A stretch of DNA of 34,855 bases, taken from NCBI GenBank assembly GCA_022451925.1, contig JAKUNL010000002.1, forward strand, positions 1 to 34,855, given 5' to 3'. The notes under the pieces were generated by a model. The model did not search any database. It worked only from the letters and a program-made list of their open reading frames with translations, and was not told where the DNA came from. Position 1 is the stretch's first letter. Each line of letters opens with the position of its first letter. A program made the position numbers and the translations under genes. Below, one piece after another: positions 16,552-24,463 of the stretch. The stretch is from Dehalococcoidia bacterium. Lineage in GTDB: Bacteria > Chloroflexota > Dehalococcoidia > Lucifugimonadales > UBA3495.

Positions 16552-16845
16552 TTAGCGGTTTGACATCGTCCCGGTGTTAATGGGCTCGCTTAGCTGGTCG
16601 GGATCGTAACCGACCAACTCTACAAAGCCACGTCCCTTGACGGGATTTCCTGTTCAGGTTCCAACCACTCCCACCTCACCTTTCCAATAAGCTGTAGGGA
16701 CGCATTGACTTTCAGAGAATCCTGCGTTGACTAACACCGGATCGAGTCTAAGATAAGGTCATCGGTTTTGGATTGTGACACCCCAACTACGTATAATCGC
16801 CATTCGATTGTGGTATCGTGCGGGGTCATCCTTGGGCAATGTGAC
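16552..16845 (-). pseudogene. decayed AttH/CrtC-like lipocalin-type hydratase (C-terminal part)
   Basis: One minus-strand frame reads, after in-frame stops, LRLDPVLVNAGFSESQ, then AYWKGEVGVVGT, stop, TGNPVKGRGFVELVGYDPDQ, ending in a TAA at 16552-16554. The YW-x-G-x-V ... G-x-pV-x-GrGyvELtGY block is the C-terminal signature of the AttH/CrtC (carotenoid 1,2-hydratase-like) lipocalin superfamily. The frame holds TGA codons at 16654-16656 and 16759-16761 and a TAG at 16846-16848, so no intact protein can be made. The N-terminal part is not recognised upstream. This explains much of the roughly 500-base gap between the small gene and the PPOX gene; the rest (16849-17046) shows nothing clear. Confidence 0.62.
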
Positions 16846-17046
16846 CTAAGGTTCCGGTGTGACTGGTCCATCAACCTCAGAGTTCTTGTCGCAAGCAATG
16901 GATGCGATAAGTTTGATGGTTAAGGTCTTAATTAGGATATGGATCCGTTATGGTTTGATTGAAAGTATTCCGGCAGAAAGATTTAGCGTAGGCTTCAATC
17001 GGTATATCCCGCTGAATCTGCAATTTAAATTATACGGAGAAAACCT

Positions 17047-17484
17047 ATGGCTAGATTGAGTCAAGAAGAACAGGCTTTATTTTTATCTCAAGCACGTATT
17101 GCCCATTTTGTTACGATGCGATCTGTCACGCGTCCTCATGTTGCGCCTGTATGGTTTCTTTGGGATCAGGCTTCTACTGGCAAGGGCAGGGCGTGGGTTA
17201 TGGCAGACGCGAACGCTGTCAAGGTGAGAAATGTTAAGAAAAACTCGTCTGTGGCCTTGTCAATAGCAACGCCTGAACGACCATTGTCGTACGTGATATT
17301 AGAAGGTCAGGCTACAGTTACGTCTGATGGATTGAATGACGTAGTACAGAAGATGTGTCTACTCTATGATGGCCCTGAACGAGGAGCTGCATTCGCCAAA
17401 GAATTATTGGGGCAAGAGCGCATGATTCTTCTCGATATTGCCATAGATAAAATAATCGGGTGGAAGGATGACGCTGATATTTAG
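17047..17484 (+). CDS. PPOX-fold flavin/F420-dependent enzyme
   Basis: A 145-residue split-barrel protein of the pyridoxamine-phosphate-oxidase-like superfamily. ARIAHFVTMRSVTRPHVAPVWFLWD is the N-terminal strand pair, and DANAVKVRNVKKNSSVALSI is the KxRNxxxxP-type cofactor-binding region with the usual Pro replaced. YVILEGQATV follows. GGAGAAAACCT before ATG 17047 gives a good ribosome site. It differs clearly from the other PPOX gene at 8336 and is closer to the TIGR03618-like F420 type. It is tail-to-tail with the esterase gene, 26 bases apart. Confidence 0.85.
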   Translation: MARLSQEEQALFLSQARIAHFVTMRSVTRPHVAPVWFLWDQASTGKGRAWVMADANAVKVRNVKKNSSVALSIATPERPLSYVILEGQATVTSDGLNDVVQKMCLLYDGPERGAAFAKELLGQERMILLDIAIDKIIGWKDDADI

Positions 17485-17510
17485 GCGTTACTTGGTGTGG
17501 GTTTGAGGTT

Positions 17511-18191
17511 CTATATTTTAGGAGGCAATACCTTGTTTACCCAAGGAACCAAGTCTTGAAGCACTGAGTTATTGATCTCATGCCCCATGTCGTAAAGATG
17601 AAAGTCAGGTGTGTAGCCATTGCTTTCTAGGAATGCCTTTGCAGAATGAGCGGTATCTTCAGAGACCATCTGGTCATAACGACCTTGGGCGATGAATATT
17701 GGTTGGTTCCGTTCTTCTGGCAGTCCTGAGGCGAGCTCTTCTTGGTCTGGGAGAGTGGCGCTTAGTGCGACCAGACCTGCAAATTCGTCAGCTCTATTTA
17801 ACCCACAGCGATAGGTCATTCCCCCGCCTTGAGAGAAGCCTAACAACATCGCCTGCCCAGGCATGACGTTGAGCTCATTAAAGATATCGTCAAAGAAATC
17901 GCCTACTAGTTTGACAGAGTTAGCGGTTTCCTCCGGCGTCCCACCTCCTCGGGGGGTCATCCAGCCAAATCCGGTTTGTCCTGGCCCTAGTTGAAATGGG
18001 ATGGGAGCGTTGGGGCAGGCGTAGATATAACCGGTAGAGTTAATTGCCGGGGCCAGTCCAGCAAGGTCTTGCATATTGGCGCCAAACCCGTGGAGCATTA
18101 TCACCAGAGGGTAAGAATCGCCTGATGTGTATTCATCTGGTACGACGGTTACGTATTGAAGTCCGGTCCCTTCGTGTATTTCCGCGCGCAT
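17511..18191 (-). CDS. phospholipase/carboxylesterase-type alpha/beta hydrolase
   Basis: Start set at ATG 18191, with GAGG nine bases upstream; a GTG at 18206 would add five residues. The 226-residue enzyme has the oxyanion segment MLHGFGAN (32-39), nucleophile elbow GFSQGG with Ser120, acid Asp173 (GRYDQMV) and His204 (MGHEI): the complete triad of the Abhydrolase_2 family. These esterases cleave short acyl, aryl or thioester substrates. No signal peptide is visible, so it is cytoplasmic. It is divergent from the DUF952 gene. Confidence 0.9.
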   Translation of the reverse strand: MRAEIHEGTGLQYVTVVPDEYTSGDSYPLVIMLHGFGANMQDLAGLAPAINSTGYIYACPNAPIPFQLGPGQTGFGWMTPRGGGTPEETANSVKLVGDFFDDIFNELNVMPGQAMLLGFSQGGGMTYRCGLNRADEFAGLVALSATLPDQEELASGLPEERNQPIFIAQGRYDQMVSEDTAHSAKAFLESNGYTPDFHLYDMGHEINNSVLQDLVPWVNKVLPPKI

Positions 18192-18293
18192 GGTGGAAGA
18201 CCTCACTTTTGGTTGCGGCTACCATCCTAACATCACCTATTCTGAGGTACAATTTCCCTCGAAGGATATTATAAAGCTATCGGAGCTTAATAA

Positions 18294-18629
18294 ATGGCAT
18301 TAATCTATCATCTGACTTATAAAAGGTCCTGGGAGGCCGCCAAACCCACGGGTGAGTATGCCGCTCCTAGTTTGGCTGAGGAAGGTTTTATACACTGTTC
18401 AAAAGATATCACCCAACTCCTAAAAGTCTCAGCGCGCCTGTACCCTGGTGATGAGAACCTCTTGGTTTTGGATGTGGATTTGGACAAGCTGACGTCACCC
18501 ATTAAAGAAGAGCCCAGTCGTTCTGGCGAGATTTATCCTCATATATACGGAATGTTGAATGCTGACGCCGTGGTTCGTGAAAGAGTCTTGATGGTAAATG
18601 CTGAAGGTGTGCATTACCTAGAAGACTAA
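18294..18629 (+). CDS. DUF952 family protein
   Basis: A 111-residue protein with the features of DUF952 (PF06108): IYHLTYKRSWE at the start, then EEGFIHCSK, DVDLDKL, and a PHIYGMLN block near the end. Its biochemical role is not established; the fold is related to ADP-ribosyl-binding or glutathione-transferase-like enzymes in some annotations, which I cannot test here. Its stop overlaps the next start as TAATG, so it is translationally coupled to the kinase-like gene. Confidence 0.85.
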   Translation: MALIYHLTYKRSWEAAKPTGEYAAPSLAEEGFIHCSKDITQLLKVSARLYPGDENLLVLDVDLDKLTSPIKEEPSRSGEIYPHIYGMLNADAVVRERVLMVNAEGVHYLED

Positions 18630-19570
18630 TGCCTCTGGATTATACAAATGAGGAAGTAGCTGTCATCCGACGAGCGATAGCTCCACCTCCACCTAAACCT
18701 CCTGAATTAGTGATAGATGGTATGCGCCCATCGGCAGGGATGCCCGTCCCAGATCACATGCTGCCCTTTTGGAAATTGTCAGACTTGGAGATGCCCCTAT
18801 TCTTGCGTCTCACCACCGACCCGGTGGTCAAGACCCTTTCCCATTATGCTTTCTTTCCTGAGGTCTATAGTAGACTGAGCTCGGGTCAGAAGGTTCCTAA
18901 TTTAGGATTCTCCGGTCGTGCGAGGGGAACGGTAGCCGTCTTGACCTTTGAGGATCGGACTATTGTGATAAAGCCGCTACAGAGTCAGAGAGAAGATGAG
19001 ATTGCTCGTATCGCAGGGGATATTGGTGTTGGCCCGAGTCAACTGGAGACTTTACCCGGTTATTTGACTGAAGAATTTGTTTCCGGAATGTTTTTCACTG
19101 AATTACCGGAAGAACGGCTTACTGAAGATTTTTTGAATGAAGTGGGATCTGAGGTAGGTTACATGTTGCGAAGATTGCATCAAGAGGGCATTTACTACAA
19201 CGATGTGACATTTTCTGACCCCATGGGCCGCTCTCATATTTTAGTGGCTTTAAACGGCAGATGCCGCTTGATAGATTTTGGCATTTCCCTGAATTTGGAT
19301 CAGCATCCCAACTTGGGCCGGGAAGAGGTACATAACTTCGTTCGCACGCTTCCCATGTATAGAGTGTTTCTGGGAATGGCTGAAGATCAGAACCACGTTG
19401 ATCGGTTCCTTGATGAATATGCTCAGAAGTTGGCGGCTTCTGAACAATCGGAAATCACATCAAGGGACCTGCAGTTTGCAGAGCAGGGTATTAAGATGGC
19501 AATGCTAACAATGGGAGAGAAGATCGGAGAACCAGTCAAGAGAGGGTTCTTGAATGGATATTACGGTTAG
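18629..19570 (+). CDS. atypical protein-kinase-like protein
   Basis: A 313-residue protein whose middle and C-terminal parts match the kinase fold. VIKPL has the ATP-binding Lys115, and Glu124 is a candidate salt-bridge partner. The catalytic loop reads IYYNDVTFSDPMGRSHILV with Asp192 in place of HRD-Asp, and LIDFGIS supplies Asp216. The loop Asn is replaced by His203 and the loop is longer than usual, as in small-molecule or Bud32/RIO-like kinases. The N-terminal 75 residues are proline-rich (PPPPKPP) and not recognised. It is coupled to DUF952 by a TAATG junction. The terminator at 19594-19625 follows. Substrate unknown; protein or metabolite are both possible. Confidence 0.65.
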   Translation: MPLDYTNEEVAVIRRAIAPPPPKPPELVIDGMRPSAGMPVPDHMLPFWKLSDLEMPLFLRLTTDPVVKTLSHYAFFPEVYSRLSSGQKVPNLGFSGRARGTVAVLTFEDRTIVIKPLQSQREDEIARIAGDIGVGPSQLETLPGYLTEEFVSGMFFTELPEERLTEDFLNEVGSEVGYMLRRLHQEGIYYNDVTFSDPMGRSHILVALNGRCRLIDFGISLNLDQHPNLGREEVHNFVRTLPMYRVFLGMAEDQNHVDRFLDEYAQKLAASEQSEITSRDLQFAEQGIKMAMLTMGEKIGEPVKRGFLNGYYG

Positions 19571-19593
19571 GTCAATTGCTGACTGGTAAATAG

Positions 19594-19625
19594 AAACGCC
19601 CTACCGAATGGTTAGTAGGGCGTTT
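19594..19625. terminator. intrinsic terminator
   Basis: The stem AAACGCCCTAC (19594-19604) pairs with GTAGGGCGTTT (19615-19625) around ten bases, followed by a T-rich run (TTTTTGTTTTG). It ends the DUF952-kinase transcript and may also serve the convergent cox operon. Confidence 0.9.
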
Positions 19626-19654
19626 TTGTTTTGTTTATCGGACTAATTTCTAGG

Positions 19655-20461
19655 TTATTCGACCGTGAAATCACCGAACATCGTGAAGTTGTGTCCAGGG
19701 AAGGTACATACAAATTGATATGTTCCAGGAACCGGTGCGGTAAAGGTTACATCGCCAGATTCTCCTGGACCCAGCAACGCGGTGTTAGCAATCACTCTTG
19801 AATCCCCCGGTGCGACCCAGTTATTTGCGGGACCGGCAGGTGTTCCATCAGCTGCGACTGCATCTTTAGTCCCATCTTGAACAATCACTAGGTTGTGCGA
19901 GTTGTTGACCGATGGATTGTCAAAGGTGATAGTTATTTCGGAACCAGAAGCCGCGCTGAGACTCTCAGTATCGAAGGTTAAGGTTTCACCTTCCGCAGCG
20001 ACGGTGAATGAAATTGGACCCGCTGCGACGGGTTCTGGTGCGTGTTCAGTTTCAGTTGCTTCAGCCCCATCGGTAAGATGCTTTTCTTCAGCCGCATGAT
20101 GTCCCTCGTAGGGGACTGCGTGCGCTGCTGCGTAGCTTCGAGGTTCGCCATCAAAACTTAAGAATAGAGTCATTAGAGCACCGCCGACTGCGAATGCTAA
20201 GACTACACCTGCGATGAAGACTGTTCCGAAGAACCGGTCGTCAAATTTAAGGTGCATGTAATACATGATGACGATGGCGAATTTAATTGCTGAAAGACCA
20301 ATCAGTATAGGTGTGACAGTGGGCCCTAGGTCATCCTCAACACCTATTGGTTCCCATATGATTCCGAATTCGACGATGGTTATCGCAAATAAGATTACCG
20401 CGATCACCAAATATTGCTTTAGTGACGGGTGATTAGATTTATGTTCAGTTTCGTGGGCCAT
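19655..20461 (-). CDS. cytochrome c oxidase subunit IV fused to an azurin-like cupredoxin
   Basis: A 268-residue two-part protein. Residues 1-101 have three TM helices (about 17-37, 49-69, 77-101) with the KFAIVIMYYMHLKFD segment of bacterial oxidase subunit IV (CoxD/CyoD type, PF03626). A His/Ala/Glu-rich linker (102-148) leads to a cupredoxin domain (149-268). The type-1 copper ligands are complete: His189 (NSHN), Cys252, His257 and Met261 in CTFPGHNFTM, with azurin-like C-x4-H-x3-M spacing. The C-terminal location after three TMs puts the copper domain outside the membrane. It is last in the operon after coxC (45-base gap). The likely role is a blue-copper electron donor tethered to the oxidase. 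This fusion is unusual. Confidence 0.88.
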   Translation of the reverse strand: MAHETEHKSNHPSLKQYLVIAVILFAITIVEFGIIWEPIGVEDDLGPTVTPILIGLSAIKFAIVIMYYMHLKFDDRFFGTVFIAGVVLAFAVGGALMTLFLSFDGEPRSYAAAHAVPYEGHHAAEEKHLTDGAEATETEHAPEPVAAGPISFTVAAEGETLTFDTESLSAASGSEITITFDNPSVNNSHNLVIVQDGTKDAVAADGTPAGPANNWVAPGDSRVIANTALLGPGESGDVTFTAPVPGTYQFVCTFPGHNFTMFGDFTVE

Positions 20462-20506
20462 ATTACTTCTTAGAGACTCCTGATGGAGTTCGTTACAGGA
20501 TCTGTT

Positions 20507-21127
20507 CTATCCGCTTGGTATCGCAGTAGGACCAGCATCAAATCCGCCGATTAGGTATAGCAGAGTAAAGATTACAATCCAAACTATATCGACAAAATGC
20601 CAGTATAAACCCAACAATTCAACGTCAAGGGCTGTCCCTGAATGGAGCCGCCCTTTGGCACCTAGTATGGCTGCTGCGACAAGCCATACTATTCCTAACG
20701 TCACGTGGGCGCCGTGGAATCCGGTAAGCGTATAGAACGTTGCACCGAATAAGTTGCCACCTAAAGTCAGACCTTCATTTTTGAAAGTGTTGAATTCGTA
20801 GATCTGGAATCCGATGAAGATGGCACCGAGACCGGCAGTAATGAGGAGCCAGTTAACTGTCCCCTTTTTATCGTCGGCTTGAGTTGCCGCAAGCGCCCGA
20901 ACCATGGCGAAGCTACTCATCAACAAGACAAAAGTGCTGATGGTTGTAAGCGGAATGTCTATGATGTCTATGGGATATGGGCCAACCAGACTTTGGCCGC
21001 GATACACCATGTAAGTAGCAATCAGAGAGCCAAAGAAAAGGCAGTCCGACCCCAAGAATACCCACATGAGCATCTTCCGGTGATTTAGACCGGTGGTTGT
21101 ATATTCGTGTTCTACTGCGTGGGCCAC
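20507..21127 (-). CDS. coxC: cytochrome c oxidase subunit III
   Basis: A 206-residue, five-TM subunit III of the short bacterial type. WVFLGSDCLFFGSLIATYM begins the first helix, and LTGFHGAHVTLGIVWL and the final ELLGLYWHFVDIVWIVIFTLLYL are the family's most conserved blocks. It stabilises the catalytic core. It begins 12 bases after coxA and is followed by the subunit IV-cupredoxin gene. Confidence 0.96.
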   Translation of the reverse strand: MAHAVEHEYTTTGLNHRKMLMWVFLGSDCLFFGSLIATYMVYRGQSLVGPYPIDIIDIPLTTISTFVLLMSSFAMVRALAATQADDKKGTVNWLLITAGLGAIFIGFQIYEFNTFKNEGLTLGGNLFGATFYTLTGFHGAHVTLGIVWLVAAAILGAKGRLHSGTALDVELLGLYWHFVDIVWIVIFTLLYLIGGFDAGPTAIPSG

Positions 21128-21139
21128 GTTCTCAGTCTC

Positions 21140-22978
21140 CTAGTGGTGGTCGCTGGGTGCGGCTACTGGTTCATTTCCCCAACCTATCACGCCCATCATT
21201 GTTATGATTCCACCGACAAAGCTGAGGGCGTAGTGCGAAAGCAGCCCTCCGCCAATCAGTGCCACGCCTATGGCGGTGAACAACGGCCAATAGGATGGGC
21301 TAGGCATGTGGATAGAGCTTGGGTCAACCAGAGCTTCTGGCTCTGTGATAGGAGTCCCTGCTGCTATAGCGTTTTCTTTCACAATCCAGTAATGGTCTCT
21401 GCCCTGAATCTGGGGTATCTCCGCGAAGTTATACGGTGGCGGAGGAGAGGCGATTGTCCACTCCACTCCAGGGGCGTCCCAAGGATCGTGAGTTACCCTG
21501 CGCGATCTTCGGCTGTACATGATGTTGTGTATGAAAACAAGGAAGGCTATGAACAGAACTATATAACCCAAACTGGCGAGCGCGTTTAGGTTTTCCCAGC
21601 CAAACTCTGACGAGTAGGTATAGATTCGGCGAGGCATTCCGTTTAGGCCAAGGAAGTGCATAGGGAAGAAAGTTAGGTTCATCCCGATAAAGGTCAGCCA
21701 GAAGTGCAGACGGCCAAGGCTTTCATTAAGCATTCTCCCTGTGATCTTCGGCCACCAGTAATAGGCACCAGCGAAGAGGCCGAACATAGAGCCGCCGAAC
21801 AGGACGTAGTGTATGTGAGCGACGATGTAGTAGGTGTCTTGTTGTTGGAAGTCTGATGGCGAAACAGCATGTGACACGCCACTGAGTCCACCAACGATGA
21901 ACAGTGCAACGAAGCCAAGGGCAAACATCATCGCTGTCGTGAATTCGATAGAGCCTTTCCACAGCGTTCCAATCCAGTTGAAGATCTTTACGCCGGTCGG
22001 TACTGCAATCAACATTGTAGTGATGGTGAACACCGAGTTGGCCACTGGGCCAAGACCAACGGTGAACATGTGGTGGCTCCAGACGGCCCATCCCATGATT
22101 CCGATGACTATGCCGGAGAATACGATGAATGGGTAGCCGAATAAGGGCTTCCGTGAGAAAGTCGGTAATACTTCTGAGACTACGCCCATGGCAGGCAAGA
22201 TCAGAATGTACACTTCAGGATGGCCAAACACCCAGAATAGGTGCTGCCACAGTACTGGGTCTCCACCTTCTGTTGGGATGAAGAAATGGGTCCCAAAGTT
22301 GCGATCCATCACCAGTTCCAGTAATCCTACAGTGATGACAGGGAAGGCTAGAACCAGTAGTAGAGATGTTATGAGAGTCATCCAAACGAAGACTGGCATG
22401 CGCATTAATGTCATGCCTGGCGCTCGCATGTTGATGATGGTCACTGTAAAGTTCAATGCACCAGCCACTGAGGATGCACCCATTACCAGTAAGCTGATAG
22501 CCCAATAGTCCAGTCCGCGATCCAAGCTGAAGGGTTTATCACTGAGGTTTGCGTATGAGAACCAACCGGCGTCTGGAACCTGATTTACAACGAAACTCAT
22601 GTGCATGAGTATTCCGCCGAATAGGAAAATCCAGTAGCTGAGGGCATTTAGCCTTGGAAATGCCACGTCACGGGCGCCAATGGCCAGCGGTATTACGAAG
22701 TTGAAGAAGCTGACTGAAAGGGGCATTATCACCATGAACACCATTGTGGTGGCGTGCATGGTGAACATTTGGTTGTAACGGCCAGGTCCGACAAGGTTGC
22801 TATCCGCTGAAGCCAATTGCATGCGAATGACACCGGCTTCGAGGCCTGCAATTAACATGAATATGAATGCGGTTACGCCGTATAGTATGGCGATGCGCTT
22901 ATGGTCGACTGTTGTCATCCAGCCCCATATGCCTGCATAGCTTGTTGGTCGTGGTATAACGCCGGTTATCGCTGCCAT
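21140..22978 (-). CDS. coxA: cytochrome c oxidase subunit I, aa3 type (A1)
   Basis: A 612-residue catalytic subunit with about 12 TM helices plus a C-terminal extension with two further hydrophobic segments after residue 550. Ligands are visible: His in FTMHATTMV for heme a, GHPEVYILI with the CuB His, cross-linked Tyr and the helix-VI Glu of the D channel, SHHMFTVG for CuB, and AHIHYVLFG for hemes a3 and a. GARDVAFPRLN carries the D-channel entry Asp. These define the A1 (mitochondrial-like, proton-pumping) class. It lies between coxB and coxC. The enzyme reduces O2 to water. Confidence 0.97.
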   Translation of the reverse strand: MAAITGVIPRPTSYAGIWGWMTTVDHKRIAILYGVTAFIFMLIAGLEAGVIRMQLASADSNLVGPGRYNQMFTMHATTMVFMVIMPLSVSFFNFVIPLAIGARDVAFPRLNALSYWIFLFGGILMHMSFVVNQVPDAGWFSYANLSDKPFSLDRGLDYWAISLLVMGASSVAGALNFTVTIINMRAPGMTLMRMPVFVWMTLITSLLLVLAFPVITVGLLELVMDRNFGTHFFIPTEGGDPVLWQHLFWVFGHPEVYILILPAMGVVSEVLPTFSRKPLFGYPFIVFSGIVIGIMGWAVWSHHMFTVGLGPVANSVFTITTMLIAVPTGVKIFNWIGTLWKGSIEFTTAMMFALGFVALFIVGGLSGVSHAVSPSDFQQQDTYYIVAHIHYVLFGGSMFGLFAGAYYWWPKITGRMLNESLGRLHFWLTFIGMNLTFFPMHFLGLNGMPRRIYTYSSEFGWENLNALASLGYIVLFIAFLVFIHNIMYSRRSRRVTHDPWDAPGVEWTIASPPPPYNFAEIPQIQGRDHYWIVKENAIAAGTPITEPEALVDPSSIHMPSPSYWPLFTAIGVALIGGGLLSHYALSFVGGIITMMGVIGWGNEPVAAPSDHH

Positions 22979-23053
22979 CTTTTGCTTTGTCCGAGCTCTA
23001 CTGTGATTAGGTCAGGGCGTGAGCCTCGGTTTTCGCTCCTATATAGGTAGAAT

Positions 23054-24247
23054 CTACCGCAGGTCTAATAGATACCCGATGAGGGAATCGATTTCATCAT
23101 CTGTGAGGCTTGCCGGGCCGTTTTGGTACAAGACCGCACGCTCCGACATATAGTTACCCGGCTTGAAGTCCTCCGGATTGCGTATCCAACTGTGTAGATT
23201 GTCTTCTGTTAGGTCAGTTATGCCCGCTCCGAGGGTCTGGCGAGTTCTCAAGTCAGTCAGGTTAGGTGCCGGTACAGGTGTGATATCCCCTCCAGAGAAG
23301 AACCCGGTCAACCGACTCGCGGACAGAGCGGGATCGTCGGGTCCGTCGATGTTATGACAAAGGGTGCAATTTGCTGCAAAGAGTTGTTGTCCTGCTTTCG
23401 CTTTGTCCGAGATGGCAGGTGGTGCCCCATATGCAGCGACCCAGGAATCGAAGTCGTTTTGCTCCATCACGGTAACTCGGAAACGCATCAGGGCATGAGA
23501 TAAACCGCATAACTCGGCACACTGACCGTAGAGTGTGACCGGTAAGTCTTCGGTGATTTTATCCGAGTCTGCTTGGAACCACATTTTGTTGACGTGGGTT
23601 GGTACCATGTCTAACTTACCAGCGAGCTTCGGAACCCAGAAGCTGTGAATTACGTCATCCGATTCCAATGATATATTGATTGGCCGATCTACAGGGATGC
23701 GCATCTCGTTGGCCGTGATAATCTTTTTACCATCGCCCGCGTCTGGGTATTCAAACTCGAACCACCATTGATGCCCAGTCACATTTACTTGAAGGGGGTC
23801 TGGTCCATCTTCGGGTGCCTTATCGATTGCGAAGAGAGTAAAAACTGACCAAATCCCTAGCGCCAGAACTAATATGGTAGGGATGATGGTTAGGATGATT
23901 TCCAATGATGTGTTCCCGTGTATCTGTGGTGGTTTAGCATCACCTGGTCTTCGGCGATAGCGGACTATTGCGTAGACTAAAACGCCTTCTACGATGATGA
24001 AGACGGCTACCATGACCCACAGAAGGACATTGAAAAGATCGAGTTGCTTTTGTGCGACTGGGCCGAATGCTTCCCAGGTTGACTGGCCGTCTTTAGAACA
24101 ACCGGCCACAAGCAGGAAAAGCACCGACATTAAGCCTAACTGAACCAATCGGTTCTTCAGGTTAACACTGCGTCTTTTTGGTTGGTTGAAGTTCGAAGAG
24201 GATTGCATGGGAAGGGATTTTAACCGTCGGTAGGGCGACAGCCCCAT
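23054..24247 (-). CDS. coxB: cytochrome c oxidase subunit II with fused cytochrome c (caa3 type)
   Basis: A 397-residue subunit II. GGAGAG eight bases before ATG 24247 supports this start, although it places about 30 hydrophilic residues before the signal helix. Lipobox LVAGC (Cys50) predicts a lipid anchor. Two TM helices (about 70-95, 115-138) are followed by the CuA domain: His201, Cys243, Glu245, Cys247, His251 and Met254 (CAELCGLSHALM). A C-terminal cytochrome c domain has CTLCH (Cys294, Cys297, His298) and a probable Met ligand in NYMSER. This is the caa3 architecture, in which subunit II carries its own cytochrome c. Confidence 0.96.
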   Translation of the reverse strand: MGLSPYRRLKSLPMQSSSNFNQPKRRSVNLKNRLVQLGLMSVLFLLVAGCSKDGQSTWEAFGPVAQKQLDLFNVLLWVMVAVFIIVEGVLVYAIVRYRRRPGDAKPPQIHGNTSLEIILTIIPTILVLALGIWSVFTLFAIDKAPEDGPDPLQVNVTGHQWWFEFEYPDAGDGKKIITANEMRIPVDRPINISLESDDVIHSFWVPKLAGKLDMVPTHVNKMWFQADSDKITEDLPVTLYGQCAELCGLSHALMRFRVTVMEQNDFDSWVAAYGAPPAISDKAKAGQQLFAANCTLCHNIDGPDDPALSASRLTGFFSGGDITPVPAPNLTDLRTRQTLGAGITDLTEDNLHSWIRNPEDFKPGNYMSERAVLYQNGPASLTDDEIDSLIGYLLDLR

Positions 24248-24376
24248 TTGTTGACTCTCCGGGGTTTTATTTAGCTAGGCTGATACATTTTTACGTTTGC
24301 TAATTTGAGGTCGTCTTGACTCGGAATTAGCCCGTACTCGAGCATGTATGTGCCGAATTTCACTAACCTTCGGGAC

Positions 24377-24404
24377 GTTATCACAGCCTCAAGTAGCCTG
24401 TCAA
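24377..24404 (-). promoter_or_regulatory. promoter of the coxB-A-C-IV operon
   Basis: On the minus strand a consensus TTGACA (24399-24404) is followed after 16 bp by an extended -10, TGT-GATAAC (24377-24382). It gives a leader of about 120 bases. It lies in the 216-base gap between ctaB and coxB, so the structural genes can be expressed apart from ctaA-ctaB. Confidence 0.6.
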
Positions 24405-24463
24405 CGCATTTCGGCTTCTCTCAGGAGCAATGCCCGCGTGCCTGAAATAAGGTGTACTAAAAA

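Noticed and set aside
16859-17059. A 66-codon open frame before the PPOX gene.
   Set aside because: GTG start without a clear ribosome site, no recognisable pattern, and it overlaps the well-supported PPOX start.
18248-18253. TACAAT as a -10 box for the DUF952 gene.
   Set aside because: No -35 or TGn extension at normal spacing; too weak to list.
22188-22508. Open frame of 106 codons antisense to coxA.
   Set aside because: It is a shadow of the conserved coxA coding sequence, with composition dictated by the other strand.
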